Assembly (NCBI RefSeq): GCF_003352165.1
Contig: NZ_CP029176.1
Location: forward strand, 3,231,501 to 3,295,500
Direction: 5' to 3'
DNA length: 64,000 nt
DNA from: Acidibrevibacterium fodinaquatile
Lineage (GTDB): Bacteria > Pseudomonadota > Alphaproteobacteria > Acetobacterales > Acetobacteraceae
The position numbers and the translations under genes were made by a program. Below are positions 8,666-24,787 of this stretch, piece by piece; within the stretch, counting starts at the first letter, position 1, and each line of letters begins with the position of its first letter. The notes under the pieces were generated by a model. That model ran no database searches, was not told where the DNA came from, and saw nothing but the letters and a program-made list of their open reading frames with translations.

Positions 8666-10491
8666 GCCGAGCCCATGCGTGCGGCGCGCGCGGCGCGCGA
8701 CAATGTCGCCGCATCGGCTTGCGGCAGGGCAAGAAACGAGACTCCCATGGCCGCGGCGAGCTCGCGCGCGAAAGGATGCGGCCAGCGCGCGGTATCGATC
8801 AGAACGCCAGAACTCCCGCGCGCGCGAAGCGCCGCGGCCGCGGCGCGCGCATCGGCTTCGGCCCGCGCGCGCAAAGGCGCCCCATCGCGCGCGATATTGG
8901 CGCGGCCATCGGTGAGCACCACCACGGTCGCGCTCTCGCCCCGCCGCTGGGCGGCGATCACCAAGCCGCGCGCGACATCCAAGCCCGCCGCGAGCGGCGT
9001 CGCGCCGCCGCCCGGCAAGGCCGAAAGCGCGCGCCGCGCCCGCGCCAAAGCATGGGTCGGCGGCAACAGCACCTCCGCGCCCTGCCCACGAAAGGCGACC
9101 AACGCCACCTGGTCACGACGCACATAGCACTCGCCGAGCAAAAGCTCGACGGCGCCTTTAGCCTCTGCAAGGCGCTCGAAGGCGGTCGAACCCGAGGCGT
9201 CGACAACGAAAATGGTCAGCGTCGCGGCCGGTTCGCGATACCGGACGACGCGAAAATCCGAATGCCGGACGAGCACATGCCCGCCATCCTTGCCGCGCCC
9301 CGCGGCATCGCGCCGCAACGGCTGCCAGGGGGCGGCCGCGCGCAGGGTTGCGATCACATGCAAGCGCTTGCCGCCTCTCGGCTCACCCCGGGAGACGCCG
9401 ATCGGCCGCCCGCGCTTCGCCTCGCTGCGTGTCGCGCCGACCCGCCCGACCGCACCCGCGCGGCTGCGAGAGAGCTTGCCCCCCGCCCCGGCCAGCAAGC
9501 CCGGCGGCAGATGCGCGCGCACCGCCGCCAGAATCTGCGCGGCCGAAGGGGGGCTTTCGCTCTCGCCCGGGCGGGCATGATCGTCTTCTTGCCGGCGGCC
9601 ATCGTCGGCTTCCCCTGGAGCCGGTGCGCGATTGCGGCTCGCATCTTGGTGCTTCTCGGCGGGCGGATTTTGTGCCTCCGCCACCGCCTGCGGGGGAAGC
9701 TGGACCGCGCGCGGGGCCAGCACCAAACGCGCCGCGATCGTGACATCGGCCTCGTCGATCGCGCGCTTACCGGCGAGTGCCGCATGGCCGCGCGCGGCAC
9801 GCAATGCGAGAAGCGGGGCGCGCAAGGAATGGATGCCGAGCGCCGCTGCGATCTCGCAAAGCGCGCCGAGCATCGCCTCGCTCGCCCCAATCGCACCAAC
9901 GCTACGCCGCGCCGCCGTGATCGCTTCCGGGTCAGCGCGGGGCCAAATCATATCGCGCGCCGCGATATCGGAAAAATCGAGCCTGAAGGCAAGATGCTCG
10001 CCGAGCACCGCGGGAAGGCGTTCCTCCTCATTGAGGCCCTCATCGAACGCGAGAACGCCGATGCGCGCCGGCAGGCGGCGGCTGAGCCCATCGCGCGCAA
10101 GAGCCACCGCACCAGTATCGAGCGCTTGGGCAAGGCGCGCGGCGGTCGCGACACTGAGGCGCTCGGCCATCAGGGCGATCACCACGCCGCCATCGCTCTC
10201 GGCAAGCAAGCCGCGTTCGGCGATCTCGTGGCCGGCGGCGAGGGTCGCGCTGAGATCGAGCCCGCCCAATAGACGGTCATCGCCGATCATCGGCGGCATT
10301 TTGCGTATCGTCGTCGCCGGCGCGAGATGCGCGCGCCAAAACGCGAGCCAGCGTTCGCGGAGCGGGCCATTCTGCGCGCGAATGACGGCGCCGGTACCAC
10401 GCGGATCGAGGGCGAGGAGGCGGGCGGCGAGCAAGGCGTCGGGCAGCGCGGCCGCGGGTGGCGTTGCCGCGTACCAAGCGCGCCCGCTCAT
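8662..10491 (-). CDS. bchD: Magnesium chelatase subunit D
   Basis: The 609-aa D subunit of Mg-protoporphyrin IX chelatase, acting with BchI and BchH in the first committed step. The N-terminal AAA+-like domain is degenerate, without a clear Walker A. A Pro/acidic linker is near residues 280-320. The C-terminal von Willebrand A domain has the MIDAS motif 'VVDASGSTA' and 'VVVLTDGRAN'. Start and stop overlap bchI and bchO by 4 nt each. Confidence 0.95.
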   Translation of the reverse strand: MSGRAWYAATPPAAALPDALLAARLLALDPRGTGAVIRAQNGPLRERWLAFWRAHLAPATTIRKMPPMIGDDRLLGGLDLSATLAAGHEIAERGLLAESDGGVVIALMAERLSVATAARLAQALDTGAVALARDGLSRRLPARIGVLAFDEGLNEEERLPAVLGEHLAFRLDFSDIAARDMIWPRADPEAITAARRSVGAIGASEAMLGALCEIAAALGIHSLRAPLLALRAARGHAALAGKRAIDEADVTIAARLVLAPRAVQLPPQAVAEAQNPPAEKHQDASRNRAPAPGEADDGRRQEDDHARPGESESPPSAAQILAAVRAHLPPGLLAGAGGKLSRSRAGAVGRVGATRSEAKRGRPIGVSRGEPRGGKRLHVIATLRAAAPWQPLRRDAAGRGKDGGHVLVRHSDFRVVRYREPAATLTIFVVDASGSTAFERLAEAKGAVELLLGECYVRRDQVALVAFRGQGAEVLLPPTHALARARRALSALPGGGATPLAAGLDVARGLVIAAQRRGESATVVVLTDGRANIARDGAPLRARAEADARAAAAALRARGSSGVLIDTARWPHPFARELAAAMGVSFLALPQADAATLSRAARAARMGSA

Positions 10492-11507
10492 GCCGCGAAT
10501 AATTCCTCGACCGCGCGCGCAACCCGCGCCGTTGCCACGGTCTCATCGAGCGGGTCACGCCGCAACCGGTGTCGCAACGCCATCGGCGCGACGATTTGCA
10601 AATGCTCATCGCCAACCACGAGCGCCCCGCGCAAGGCGGCAAGCGCGCGGGCGGCACGAATAAGGGTGAGTTCGCCGCGCAGCCCATCGGTGCCAAGCCC
10701 CATGCAGAGCTTGGCCGCGCGTTCGACAATCGCATCGGGCACGCGCACATGCTCGCGTCGGCGACGCGCCTCGATGAGGCGCGCACGCAAAAGCTTTTCC
10801 TCTTTTTCCCACAGACGAACAAAGGCTTTTGGCTCTGCCTCGAACGCATCGCGCCGCTTGATGACGGAGACGCGCTCTTCGAGTGTCTCGGGCGTGCGCA
10901 CTTCGACCGCAAGCCCGAAGCGATCGAGCAGTTGCGGACGCAATTCACCTTCTTCCGGGTTGCCGCTGCCGATCAGCACGAAGCGTGCAGCATGACGAAT
11001 GCTGAGCCCGTCACGCTCGACGATATTTTCACCCGACGCGGCGACATCGAGCAGGAGATCGACGAGATGATCCTCGAGCAGATTGACCTCGTCGATATAG
11101 AGATAGCCGCGATGCGCTCGCGCGAGCAGGCCAGGCTCGAACGCGCGCACGCCGGCGCGGAGCGCGCGTTCGAGATCGAGCGCGCCGGCGACGCGATCCT
11201 CCGTCGCCCCGAGCGGCAGATCGACCACGGGCACTGGCCGCGAGATGATTTTTCTCTCGCGCTGGCCGAGACATTCCGGGCACAAGGCTTGCGTATCGGC
11301 GGGATCGCAGCCAAAGCGGCAGCCCTCGATGACGCGGATTTTCGGCAGCAGCGCCGCCAAGGCGCGGATTGCCGTCGATTTGCCCGTGCCGCGATCGCCG
11401 AGCACCAAAACGCCACCGAGGCGCGGCTCGACAGCGGCGATCAAAAGCGCCGTCTTCATCTCGTCCTGGCCGACGATCGCGGTAAAAGGATAGGCGGTCG
11501 CGGACAT
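10488..11507 (-). CDS. bchI: Magnesium chelatase ATPase subunit I
   Basis: AAA+ ATPase of 339 aa forming the ring that drives Mg insertion with BchD and BchH. Walker A 'GDRGTGKST' and Walker B 'LYIDEVNLLEDHLVD' are intact, and an arginine-finger region follows ('GSGNPEEGELRPQLLDRFGL'). The ATG at 11507 is chosen because family similarity begins at 'YPFTAIVGQ' and a GGAGG ribosome site lies just upstream. The upstream open frame is a shadow of tspO. Confidence 0.96.
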   Translation of the reverse strand: MSATAYPFTAIVGQDEMKTALLIAAVEPRLGGVLVLGDRGTGKSTAIRALAALLPKIRVIEGCRFGCDPADTQALCPECLGQRERKIISRPVPVVDLPLGATEDRVAGALDLERALRAGVRAFEPGLLARAHRGYLYIDEVNLLEDHLVDLLLDVAASGENIVERDGLSIRHAARFVLIGSGNPEEGELRPQLLDRFGLAVEVRTPETLEERVSVIKRRDAFEAEPKAFVRLWEKEEKLLRARLIEARRRREHVRVPDAIVERAAKLCMGLGTDGLRGELTLIRAARALAALRGALVVGDEHLQIVAPMALRHRLRRDPLDETVATARVARAVEELFAA

Positions 11508-11544
11508 GCTCACCTCCAAACGCTGGCGATACGAACGCGTGCGA

Positions 11545-12057
11545 TCACCGCGCGCGCGCCGAAAATGGCGCGTTGAGACGCACGATGGTCCAGTTGAGAT
11601 AAGCGGCGAAGCCGACCCAGAGGAGATATGGCGCAAGCAGCACCGCCGCGAGCGGGGCAAAGGGCCAAAACGCGACAATGAGCAGGAGAATCGAGAGCCA
11701 GAGCGGCGCGACTTCGAAAAATGCCCAATCGGGGCGGCGCAGCGTGAAAAACAACACGCTCCAGAGAATGTTGAGGATCGCATTGAGCGCAAAGAGAACG
11801 ACCACCGTCTCGCGGGCCCACACGCTCGGCGCATCGCGCCAGGCGATCACGCCCGAGACCGTGATGAGAGCGAAGATCACCGACCAGACCGGGCCGAACA
11901 GCCAATTCGGCGGCTGCCAGGAGGGTTTGCGCAATTGCTCGTACCAAGGGCCGAGCCGTGTCGCGAGACCACCAAGCAGGGCAACGAAAAAGGCGGCTGG
12001 CGCCGCGACCCATAACGCGCCCCATGGCCCGCCTGGCGCGAAAAACTCCCATCTCAT
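11545..12057 (-). CDS. tspO: TspO/MBR-family tryptophan-rich sensory protein
   Basis: Five-helix membrane protein (170 aa) of the TspO/CrtK family, which in Rhodobacter binds tetrapyrroles and modulates photosynthesis genes. Trp-rich motifs are visible: 'LRKPSWQPPNWLFGPVWSVI', 'ILNILWSVLFF' and 'YLLWVGFAAYLNW'. The ATG at 12057 overlaps the bchP stop, supporting this start. Its position between bchP and bchI suggests a role in tetrapyrrole flux or regulation. Confidence 0.92.
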   Translation of the reverse strand: MRWEFFAPGGPWGALWVAAPAAFFVALLGGLATRLGPWYEQLRKPSWQPPNWLFGPVWSVIFALITVSGVIAWRDAPSVWARETVVVLFALNAILNILWSVLFFTLRRPDWAFFEVAPLWLSILLLIVAFWPFAPLAAVLLAPYLLWVGFAAYLNWTIVRLNAPFSARAR

Positions 12058-13256
12058 GCACCCGCGAGCCCGGCCAAATGCACGAGATTTTTGCAGAAAA
12101 TCCGGGCATGCGCGAATGGCTTCGCATAGACCAGCCGCTTTTCCATATACGCATCCCACGTCAATTGCCGGATATCGTCATCGCCACAGAGACGGACGAA
12201 GCGCTCACGCCTACGATCATTGCGATACCAATAATTCTGCATGACGCCGAGGATGAAAAAAACTGCGCCATGCGCGCGCATGAAGCGCCGCCGCGCCTGC
12301 GCGAGGACGCGGCCATCACGCCGCTCACAACACTCATCAGCCGCTTCCGCGGCGAGTGCGCCACTGACCATCGCATAATAGATGCCCTCGCCCGATGCTG
12401 GCGCGACCACCCCCGCCGCGTCGCCAGCGAGAACGACATCGCGACCATTGTCCCAGCGTTTGAGCGGGCGCAGAGGAATGGGCGCGCCTTCGCCGCGCAG
12501 CGTCTCCATCCCCGCGAGCCCGACCCGGCTGCGAAGCATACCGAGCGCATGGCGGAGCGGAAAACCTTTTTGCGCTGACCCGGTGCCGATACTCACCGTC
12601 TCGCCATGGGGAAACACCCAGCCGTAAAAATCCGGGGAAATCTCGCCATCATAGTGCACATCACAGCGCGCGCCGTCATAGTCGACCCAGTCGCCACGAG
12701 GCGCGCGGACGATTTCGTGATAGGCGAAAACGGCAGGATTTTCCGCAGCCCCCGGGATGTTCTGCTGCGCAACCCGCGAGCGCGCGCCATCGGCGCCGAT
12801 GACGACGCGCGCGCGCACCGCAACCGTGGCCCCTGCCCCGCCCTCGCTCAAGCGGGGGCGGAAATAAACATGCGTCTCCCCAGCCGCCTCTCTCGTGATG
12901 CGGAGGAACTCCCCGCTTTGGCGGAGTGCCCCGGCATCGGCGGCACGCTCACGCAGCCAGGCGTCGAACACACCGCGATCGACCATGCCGACATAGCCGC
13001 GCCCGGTCGGCATCGCCACCGCGCGCCCCGAGGGCGCGAGGATCCGCGCTGCCGTGATGCGGGCACAAAGAAGATGCGGGGCGATCGCGAAATCGCGGAT
13101 GAGACGCGGCGGGATAGCGCCGCCGCAGGGCTTGATGCGCCCCGCACGATCGAGCAACAACACCGATCGCCCTCGGCGCGCGAGAACATCGGCCGCGGTC
13201 GCGCCGGCGGGGCCACCACCGACCACGACGACATCGAAGGAAGGGATTTCCGTCAT
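12054..13256 (-). CDS. bchP: Geranylgeranyl diphosphate reductase
   Basis: FAD-dependent reductase (about 400 aa) converting the geranylgeranyl tail of bacteriochlorophyll to phytyl. The N-terminal dinucleotide site 'VVVVGGGPAGATAADVLARR' is followed by 'RIKPCGGAIPPRL', the BchP/ChlP signature, and 'GDAAGVVAPASGEGI'. Start is ATG 13256, with GTG 13259 as an alternative. It lies 15 nt after bchG and overlaps tspO. Confidence 0.95.
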   Translation of the reverse strand: MTEIPSFDVVVVGGGPAGATAADVLARRGRSVLLLDRAGRIKPCGGAIPPRLIRDFAIAPHLLCARITAARILAPSGRAVAMPTGRGYVGMVDRGVFDAWLRERAADAGALRQSGEFLRITREAAGETHVYFRPRLSEGGAGATVAVRARVVIGADGARSRVAQQNIPGAAENPAVFAYHEIVRAPRGDWVDYDGARCDVHYDGEISPDFYGWVFPHGETVSIGTGSAQKGFPLRHALGMLRSRVGLAGMETLRGEGAPIPLRPLKRWDNGRDVVLAGDAAGVVAPASGEGIYYAMVSGALAAEAADECCERRDGRVLAQARRRFMRAHGAVFFILGVMQNYWYRNDRRRERFVRLCGDDDIRQLTWDAYMEKRLVYAKPFAHARIFCKNLVHLAGLAGA

Positions 13257-13271
13257 CACATTTCCCGTTCT

Positions 13272-14162
13272 TCAAATTTCCGGCCGCAAGGCGAAGGCTG
13301 TCACCAGCATGCCGATCACGTAAAGCGTGGTACCGGTACCGTTGTACCAGGGCGCGTACGCACGCGGGTCTTTAAGCAGCCGGCGCATCAAAACCGCCTG
13401 CACGAGAACGAGGGCGATGATCACGCCCGCGCTCTGCCAAGCGCCCCACTGCACCAACAGGGCGACGACGGCCAGTTGCGCGAGCCCCATGATGACGCAG
13501 GCGAGACGGGCGGCGCGATCGACGCCAAGGCGAACCGGCAAAGAGAAGATGCCCGTCGCGCGGTCGCCCTCGACCGATTTGAAATCATTGAGGGTCATGA
13601 TGCCATGGGCGCCGATGCTATAAAGCAGGGCGGCAAGCAACACCGGGCTTGCCGGCATCGCGCCGCCGAGCACGGCGGCACCGGTGAACCAGGGCAGCCC
13701 CTCATAGCAAAGCGCGACCGCGGCATTGCCCCACCAGCCATTGCGTTTCAGGCGAAGCGGCGGCGCGCTATAGGCCCAGGCGAGGGCGAGACCGAAAATT
13801 GTCGCCGCGAAGGCAAAACGCCCGAGCGCAAATCCCCATAGAAGGGACAAGCCACTCCACGAAACTGCGATGAAAAACCCCCATTGGCCAGGGATACGCC
13901 CTGAGGGGATCGGCCGCTCGGGCTGGTTGATGGCATCGACATCGCGGTCATACCAATCATTCACCGCCTGGCTGGTGGCGCAAACGAATGGCCCCGCGAG
14001 CACCATCCCGGCGATGGCGAGCGGCCAATGCGCGCTCATATGGCCGGCCGAGACGGCGCCGCAGCCAAATGCCCAGATCGGGGCAAACCAGGTGATCGGT
14101 TTCAGAAGTTCGAGAACCGCAAGCAGCGAGGGACGAGAGATCGCGGCCGCTGGCGCCGACAT
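13272..14162 (-). CDS. bchG: Bacteriochlorophyll synthase
   Basis: UbiA-type prenyltransferase (296 aa) attaching geranylgeranyl/phytyl to bacteriochlorophyllide a. It has about eight helices and the two Asp-rich motifs 'NDWYDRDVDAINQPERPIPSG' and 'NDFKSVEGDRATG'. The ATG at 14162 lies one base after the ppsR stop. A longer frame upstream overlaps ppsR and is not homologous. First pigment gene after the two regulators in this transcript. Confidence 0.95.
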   Translation of the reverse strand: MSAPAAAISRPSLLAVLELLKPITWFAPIWAFGCGAVSAGHMSAHWPLAIAGMVLAGPFVCATSQAVNDWYDRDVDAINQPERPIPSGRIPGQWGFFIAVSWSGLSLLWGFALGRFAFAATIFGLALAWAYSAPPLRLKRNGWWGNAAVALCYEGLPWFTGAAVLGGAMPASPVLLAALLYSIGAHGIMTLNDFKSVEGDRATGIFSLPVRLGVDRAARLACVIMGLAQLAVVALLVQWGAWQSAGVIIALVLVQAVLMRRLLKDPRAYAPWYNGTGTTLYVIGMLVTAFALRPEI

Positions 14163-14163
14163 C

Positions 14164-15627
14164 TCAGCTCTCGCCGTCTTCTGGCGACAATTCACCAAGC
14201 CCGTAGCGGCGCAACTTGACATAGAGGCTTTGGCGGCTGAGGCCGAGGATTTCAGCCGCCGAGGCACGGTTGTCGCCCGTCATCTCGAGCGCCGCCTCGA
14301 TGCAGAGACGCTCGATCATATCGGTTGCCTCGCGCACCAGATCCTTGAGCGCGACCCGGCCGATGAGTTCCGTCAGTTGCTCGACCGAACGCGGCAGGGC
14401 GCGATTGGCCGCGGGCACGAGATTTGGGCCCGCCGGCAGGCGATAGCCCACATTGCGAATGGTGAACCCGAAATACATCTGCTCCTGATTGGCGACGGCG
14501 ACAGCGGAGATCTCCACCTCGTTCGTAATCCCCGACTCACCGCGCAGGCTTGTCGCAAACAGGCGAACCGAGCCGTGTTGGCGCAAATTGGCGATCAAAA
14601 CCCCGAGATCGACCCCTGGGCGGCCGAGCCAGCGCTCGAGCGACTCGCCATGCGCTTCTTCGATGGCAGGTAGCTGCACGAGATCGAGAAACGCCGCGTT
14701 GGCGGCGATCACACGCCCGTCCATGTCGGTCACGACGAAGGCATCCGGAGATTTTTCGACGATATGCAGCAATTTGGCGGCAAGCGAGCCCGGCATTGCC
14801 GCCATCCCCTCGGCGAGCGGAGTGAGGCGGACGAGAAACAGCTGCGCGTCGTCTTGCCGGAAGAAATGCGCGGCGAGCACGATCTCCTGGCCGCTTTCGG
14901 CCAATCGGACACGCCGCTCCTCGCCGCGCCCGGCGCCACGGACCCCACCAAGAAGCGTCTGCACCGCTTGCGCGTCTTCCTCGGCGACATAAAAACTCAG
15001 CGTTCGCCCGACGACACGGCGAAGATGATCGCCCAAAAGATCGCGCGCCGCAGGGTTGGCCTCGACGATTTTGAGCGTCGCGACATCGAGGATGACCACC
15101 GGATCAGGCGACATTTGAAAAAGGAGACGATAGCGCGTTTCCATCTGTATGCGCCGCGCGTAATCTTGCTCGAGCGATTGCTGTGCTGCGACGAGGCGCT
15201 GCTGAAGCGCCGCCATGTCGCGCAAATCACGGCTGAACGCGACGATCCGGCCATCACGCCCGATGCGCACGGTCGCAGCCAGGATGGGAACATCGGGGCC
15301 GTTGGCGGTGCGATAATTAATGTGGCGCCAGCGCGGCGATGTGGTCTGGCCAGAGGTCGCGGCGTCGGCGAGCAAGGCATCGATTTTCGGGCGGCTTTCC
15401 ACGGTCACGAGGTCGTGCCATTTCCGCCCCGGCCAGTGCACATGCTCAGCCAGCTCGCTTGCCAAGGCATCACTTTGGATGGAGACGTCGTAAATCATGC
15501 CGGCCTCGTCACAAACCAACGCCATATCGGCGGCGGTGGCAACAAGTGCCGCGGCAATTTCGGGGTCGAGGCTCCCAAAAGTCTTTTTGGGCGACCTGAA
15601 GGCCTTCACAACTTTTGAGACCCCCAT
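14164..15627 (-). CDS. ppsR: PpsR/CrtJ transcriptional repressor, copy 1
   Basis: Redox-responsive repressor of photosynthesis genes (487 aa). It has an N-terminal domain, a Q-linker helix ('RLVAAQQSLEQDYARRIQME'), two PAS domains and a Fis-type HTH ending 'AAEILGLSRQSLYVKLRRYGL'. Cys39 and Cys442 are the only cysteines I see; Cys442 sits in 'IERLCIEAAL', equivalent to the redox-active Cys of Rhodobacter PpsR/CrtJ. It should bind the TGT-N12-ACA sites in this window. It is paired with ppaA, whose product normally antagonises PpsR. Confidence 0.94.
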   Translation of the reverse strand: MGVSKVVKAFRSPKKTFGSLDPEIAAALVATAADMALVCDEAGMIYDVSIQSDALASELAEHVHWPGRKWHDLVTVESRPKIDALLADAATSGQTTSPRWRHINYRTANGPDVPILAATVRIGRDGRIVAFSRDLRDMAALQQRLVAAQQSLEQDYARRIQMETRYRLLFQMSPDPVVILDVATLKIVEANPAARDLLGDHLRRVVGRTLSFYVAEEDAQAVQTLLGGVRGAGRGEERRVRLAESGQEIVLAAHFFRQDDAQLFLVRLTPLAEGMAAMPGSLAAKLLHIVEKSPDAFVVTDMDGRVIAANAAFLDLVQLPAIEEAHGESLERWLGRPGVDLGVLIANLRQHGSVRLFATSLRGESGITNEVEISAVAVANQEQMYFGFTIRNVGYRLPAGPNLVPAANRALPRSVEQLTELIGRVALKDLVREATDMIERLCIEAALEMTGDNRASAAEILGLSRQSLYVKLRRYGLGELSPEDGES

Positions 15628-15667
15628 GCTCTATCCAACCCCCGAACAAATGCCGACCCCTCTCACT

Positions 15668-15699
15668 TGTCAATCGCCACCGTTTTTTTGTCTTGTCAA
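15668..15699 (-). promoter_or_regulatory. Tandem TTGACA boxes upstream of ppsR
   Basis: In the 93-nt gap between ppaA and ppsR, TTGACA occurs twice on the minus strand (15699-15694 and 15673-15668), 26 nt apart. Either could be a -35 element giving ppsR its own promoter. No convincing -10 or full PpsR palindrome is seen, so confidence is low. Confidence 0.3.
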
Positions 15700-15720
15700 C
15701 CACTTGCCTCGCGTGCGCGG

Positions 15721-16608
15721 TCAACGCGCAGCCGCAAGAACCGAGATCAGGTTCTCGGCTTGACGCGGCGCACTCTCGGCATCGGCGGCGGTGGTGTCGG
15801 CGCCAACCAGTCTAACGAATTCAGGATGATCAATAAAAGCCGCGCCCCCCACCATCACCCCAATGGCGGGATTACGCGAAAGCCGGCGTATCGCGCGGAT
15901 GGCGCTCGCCAGCGCATCGAGCTTGCGCGCCGATCCGACCGATAGCCCGACCATCGAAAACCATTCCCGGCGCACCCGCGCCGAGAGATCTTGCATCGTC
16001 TCCAGCGGGTCGTTGCTGACGCCCCAGCGGGCACGGCGGAAAAATTCCCCGAGCATCTGCGCACCGAAATTATGCTGCTCACCAGGCAGCACCGCGAGCA
16101 GCAAGCGGCGATTGGGGAGCGGCGGGCGATGGGTGATCTCGCCTGCGAGATCGCGAAACATGTTTCGCAAGCGCCAGAGGCAAACCGAAACAGAGGCGAA
16201 ATCGCAGATATCCTCCTCCCACAACACGCCGAGCCGGCGCGCTGCGGGGGCGAAGAGATCAAGGAATATGGTCTCGATATCGACCCCGCGGCTCCGCGTC
16301 CGCTCCACGGCGGCGCTCGTCGCGGCGGCGTCGTGCCGTAGGAGTGCGGCAAGTAGCGCATCGACGTCGCTGCCATCGACCGTGCCCAGCCCCACAGCGC
16401 CGAGCGTACGCGCGCCGGCCTCATCGCAATGGGCGAGCACAAGACGCGGGACGATGTCGTGTTCTATCGCGAACGCGAGCGGCTGGCCGATCTGCGGACA
16501 GGCAACGGGCAGAGGTGATGCACCGCGGCCGGCTGTCGGCGGTCGGCCGGACGAGACCCGCCCGCGCGACCATAAAGCTTCCGTTTGGACTTCTAAGAGC
16601 TGATCCAT
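15721..16608 (-). CDS. ppaA: PpaA/AerR B12-dependent antirepressor
   Basis: Cobalamin-binding light/oxygen regulator (295 aa) that antagonises PpsR/CrtJ. The N-terminal half is helical; the C-terminal SCHIC-type B12 domain contains 'LPGEQHNFGAQMLGEFFRRA', where His179 matches the cobalt-ligating His region of AerR, and 'GLSVGSARKLDAL'. A GAGGA ribosome site precedes ATG 16608. Transcribed divergently from bchF and upstream of ppsR, the classic arrangement. Confidence 0.9.
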   Translation of the reverse strand: MDQLLEVQTEALWSRGRVSSGRPPTAGRGASPLPVACPQIGQPLAFAIEHDIVPRLVLAHCDEAGARTLGAVGLGTVDGSDVDALLAALLRHDAAATSAAVERTRSRGVDIETIFLDLFAPAARRLGVLWEEDICDFASVSVCLWRLRNMFRDLAGEITHRPPLPNRRLLLAVLPGEQHNFGAQMLGEFFRRARWGVSNDPLETMQDLSARVRREWFSMVGLSVGSARKLDALASAIRAIRRLSRNPAIGVMVGGAAFIDHPEFVRLVGADTTAADAESAPRQAENLISVLAAAR

Positions 16609-16651
16609 GGCTTCGTTTCCTCCCGAGACATTGACCTTTCGCGTCTGTATG

Positions 16652-16669
16652 TGTCAAGTTTTATTTACG
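16652..16669. promoter_or_regulatory. PpsR/CrtJ-type site in the ppaA-bchF divergent region
   Basis: TGT-N12-ACG palindrome (tgtcaagttttatttacg), one base off the TGT-N12-ACA consensus. It is upstream of the bchF -35 box and close to the ppaA start. A second site at 16851 is about 200 bp away, suitable for cooperative binding by PpsR tetramers (family knowledge). Confidence 0.65.
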
Positions 16670-16679
16670 TCGTTTTTGC

Positions 16680-16709
16680 TTGACACTCCTTACCGTCCAT
16701 GCCTAGGCT
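16680..16709 (+). promoter_or_regulatory. Sigma70-like promoter for the bchF operon
   Basis: TTGACA at 16680-16685 and TAGGCT at 16704-16709, an 18-nt spacer. The bchC promoter has the same TAGGCT box. Transcription would start about 16716, upstream of the leader ORF at 16738. This would drive the long bchF-to-hemC operon. Confidence 0.5.
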
Positions 16710-16737
16710 CACCTACGGACCAAGACGGGAGGGCGGA

Positions 16738-16859
16738 ATGAAAAAATTCACTGACATATCTGTCCTCGCAAGAGTTTCCGTGGGTTCGCGCGAAGCGAGC
16801 AGAAAAGCGGCGCGAGCCGTGTGGATCAGTCGACAACTCGCCGGAGGTATTGTCAAGTG

Positions 16860-16860
<1 letters not shown>
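16738..16860 (+). CDS. 40-codon leader ORF translationally coupled to bchF
   Basis: Short frame starting MKKFTDISVL and ending with TGA at 16858-16860, the A of which is the A of the bchF ATG (TGATG). A strong GGGAGGG ribosome site lies 5 nt before its ATG. The peptide is basic (several Arg/Lys) with no membrane segment and no recognised family. It lies between the predicted promoter and bchF, so its translation probably controls initiation of bchF. It could also encode a real small protein. Confidence 0.5.
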
Positions 16861-18745
<1,885 letters not shown>

Positions 18746-18748
18746 GCG

Positions 18749-20282
18749 ATGCAACTCACCCTCTGGACCTATGAAGGACCACCCCATATCGGCGCGATGC
18801 GGATCGCAACGTCGCTCCAAAATGTTCACTACGTCCTGCATTCACCCCAGGGAGACACCTACGCCGACCTTCTCTTCACCATGATCGAGCGGCGCGAGGC
18901 CCGCCCCCCTGTCACCTACACGACCTTTCAGGCGCGTGACCTCGGCGCCGATACCGCGGCGCTGTTCAAAAACTCAGTGCGGGACGCTTATGCGCGCTTC
19001 AAGCCGGATTTGATGGTCGTAGGCGCTTCCTGCACGGCGGAACTCATTCAAGACGACCCAGGCGGCCTCGCGCACGCACTTGCTTTGCCGATACCGGTCG
19101 TGCCGCTCGAATTGCCGGCCTATCAGAAGAAAGAAAATTGGGGCGCAAGCGAAAGTTTTTATCAGATCGTGCGCGCCTGCGCGCGTCCCGCCGCAGCGGC
19201 GCGCCCAGCTCGCCCGCCCGCCAGCACCGAGGGCCGGCGCCCCCTATGCAATATTCTCGGCCCGACCGCACTCGGCTTTCGCTATCGCGACGATCTTCGT
19301 GAAATCAAGGCCCTCCTCGGCAGGCTCGGGATTGCGATCGGGGTGGTGGCGCCACTCGGTGCCGCGCCTGCCGATCTCGCCCGGCTTGGCGAGGCCGATT
19401 TCAATGTCGTCCTCTATCCCGAAATCGCTCATCTCACGGCGCAGTGGCTGCAGCGCCAATTCGGCCAGCCCGCGACAACGACCGTGCCGATCGGCGTTGG
19501 CGCAACGCGGCGCTTCATCGCCGAGGTGGCAGCCCTCAGTGGCCTCGCGCCAGACGCGCCCTCGGTCACGGCGGCGCTGGCGGGAAGCACGCTCCGCCTT
19601 CCTTGGTATTCGCGCTCCGTCGACTCGACCTATCTCACCGACAAACGCGTGTTCATCTTCGGCGATGCGACCCACGCTCTTGCTGCCGCACGCATCGCCT
19701 GCGACGAGCTCGGCCTCGCCGTGGTTGGGATTGGCACCTACAGCCGCGAATTTGCCCGCGATTTCCGCGCCGCCGCGGAGACCTATGGCGTCAAGCCGCT
19801 GATCACCGATGATTACCTTGAGGTCGAGCGCGAAATTGCCGCCGCCGAGCCCGCTCTCGTTCTTGGCACACAAATGGAGCGCCACATCGCCAAGCGCCTT
19901 GGCATCCCGTGCGCCGTCATCTCCGCCCCCATTCATGTCCAAGACTTCCCCGCTCACCACGCACCCTACATGGGATTCGAAGGCGCCAACGCGATTTTCG
20001 ACGCCTGGATACAGCCCCTGATGATGGGCCTCGAGGAGCATCTCTTGACGATGTTCCGCGAAGATTTCGAATTCCACACCGCCGCGCCGCCTTCGCATCT
20101 CGGAAGATACGTGCCCCAAGCAAGCCCACCTGCCGCCAACACTGACCCCACGCGCTGGGTCGATGAAGCCCTGCGCGAACTCGCTAAAATCCCCTTCTTC
20201 GTCCGCGGCAAAGCCCGCCGCAATACCGAAAAATTTGCCGCCGAACGCGGAATCTCCCCGATCACACTCGAGACGCTCTACG

Positions 20283-20308
<26 letters not shown>
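18749..20308 (+). CDS. bchB: Dark-operative protochlorophyllide reductase subunit B
   Basis: The 519-aa B subunit of DPOR. Asp36 in '[11 protein letters not shown]' is the unusual aspartate ligand of the N-B iron-sulfur cluster, and '[14 protein letters not shown]' follows near residue 90. The C-terminal light domain with '[16 protein letters not shown]' is present. A short Pro/Ala-rich insertion near residue 150-165 is less conserved. The 3' end overlaps bchH by 26 nt. Confidence 0.96.

Positions 20309-24786
<4,478 letters not shown>

Positions 24787-24787
<1 letters not shown>

Noticed and set aside
8602-10663. Long plus-strand open frames (up to 556 aa) opposite bchD
   Set aside because: Arg/Ala-rich translations typical of GC-rich antisense shadows; bchD on the other strand is certain by motif.
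12606-13841. 411-aa plus-strand frame opposite bchP/bchG
   Set aside because: Low-complexity Arg/His-rich translation opposite two genes with clear motifs.
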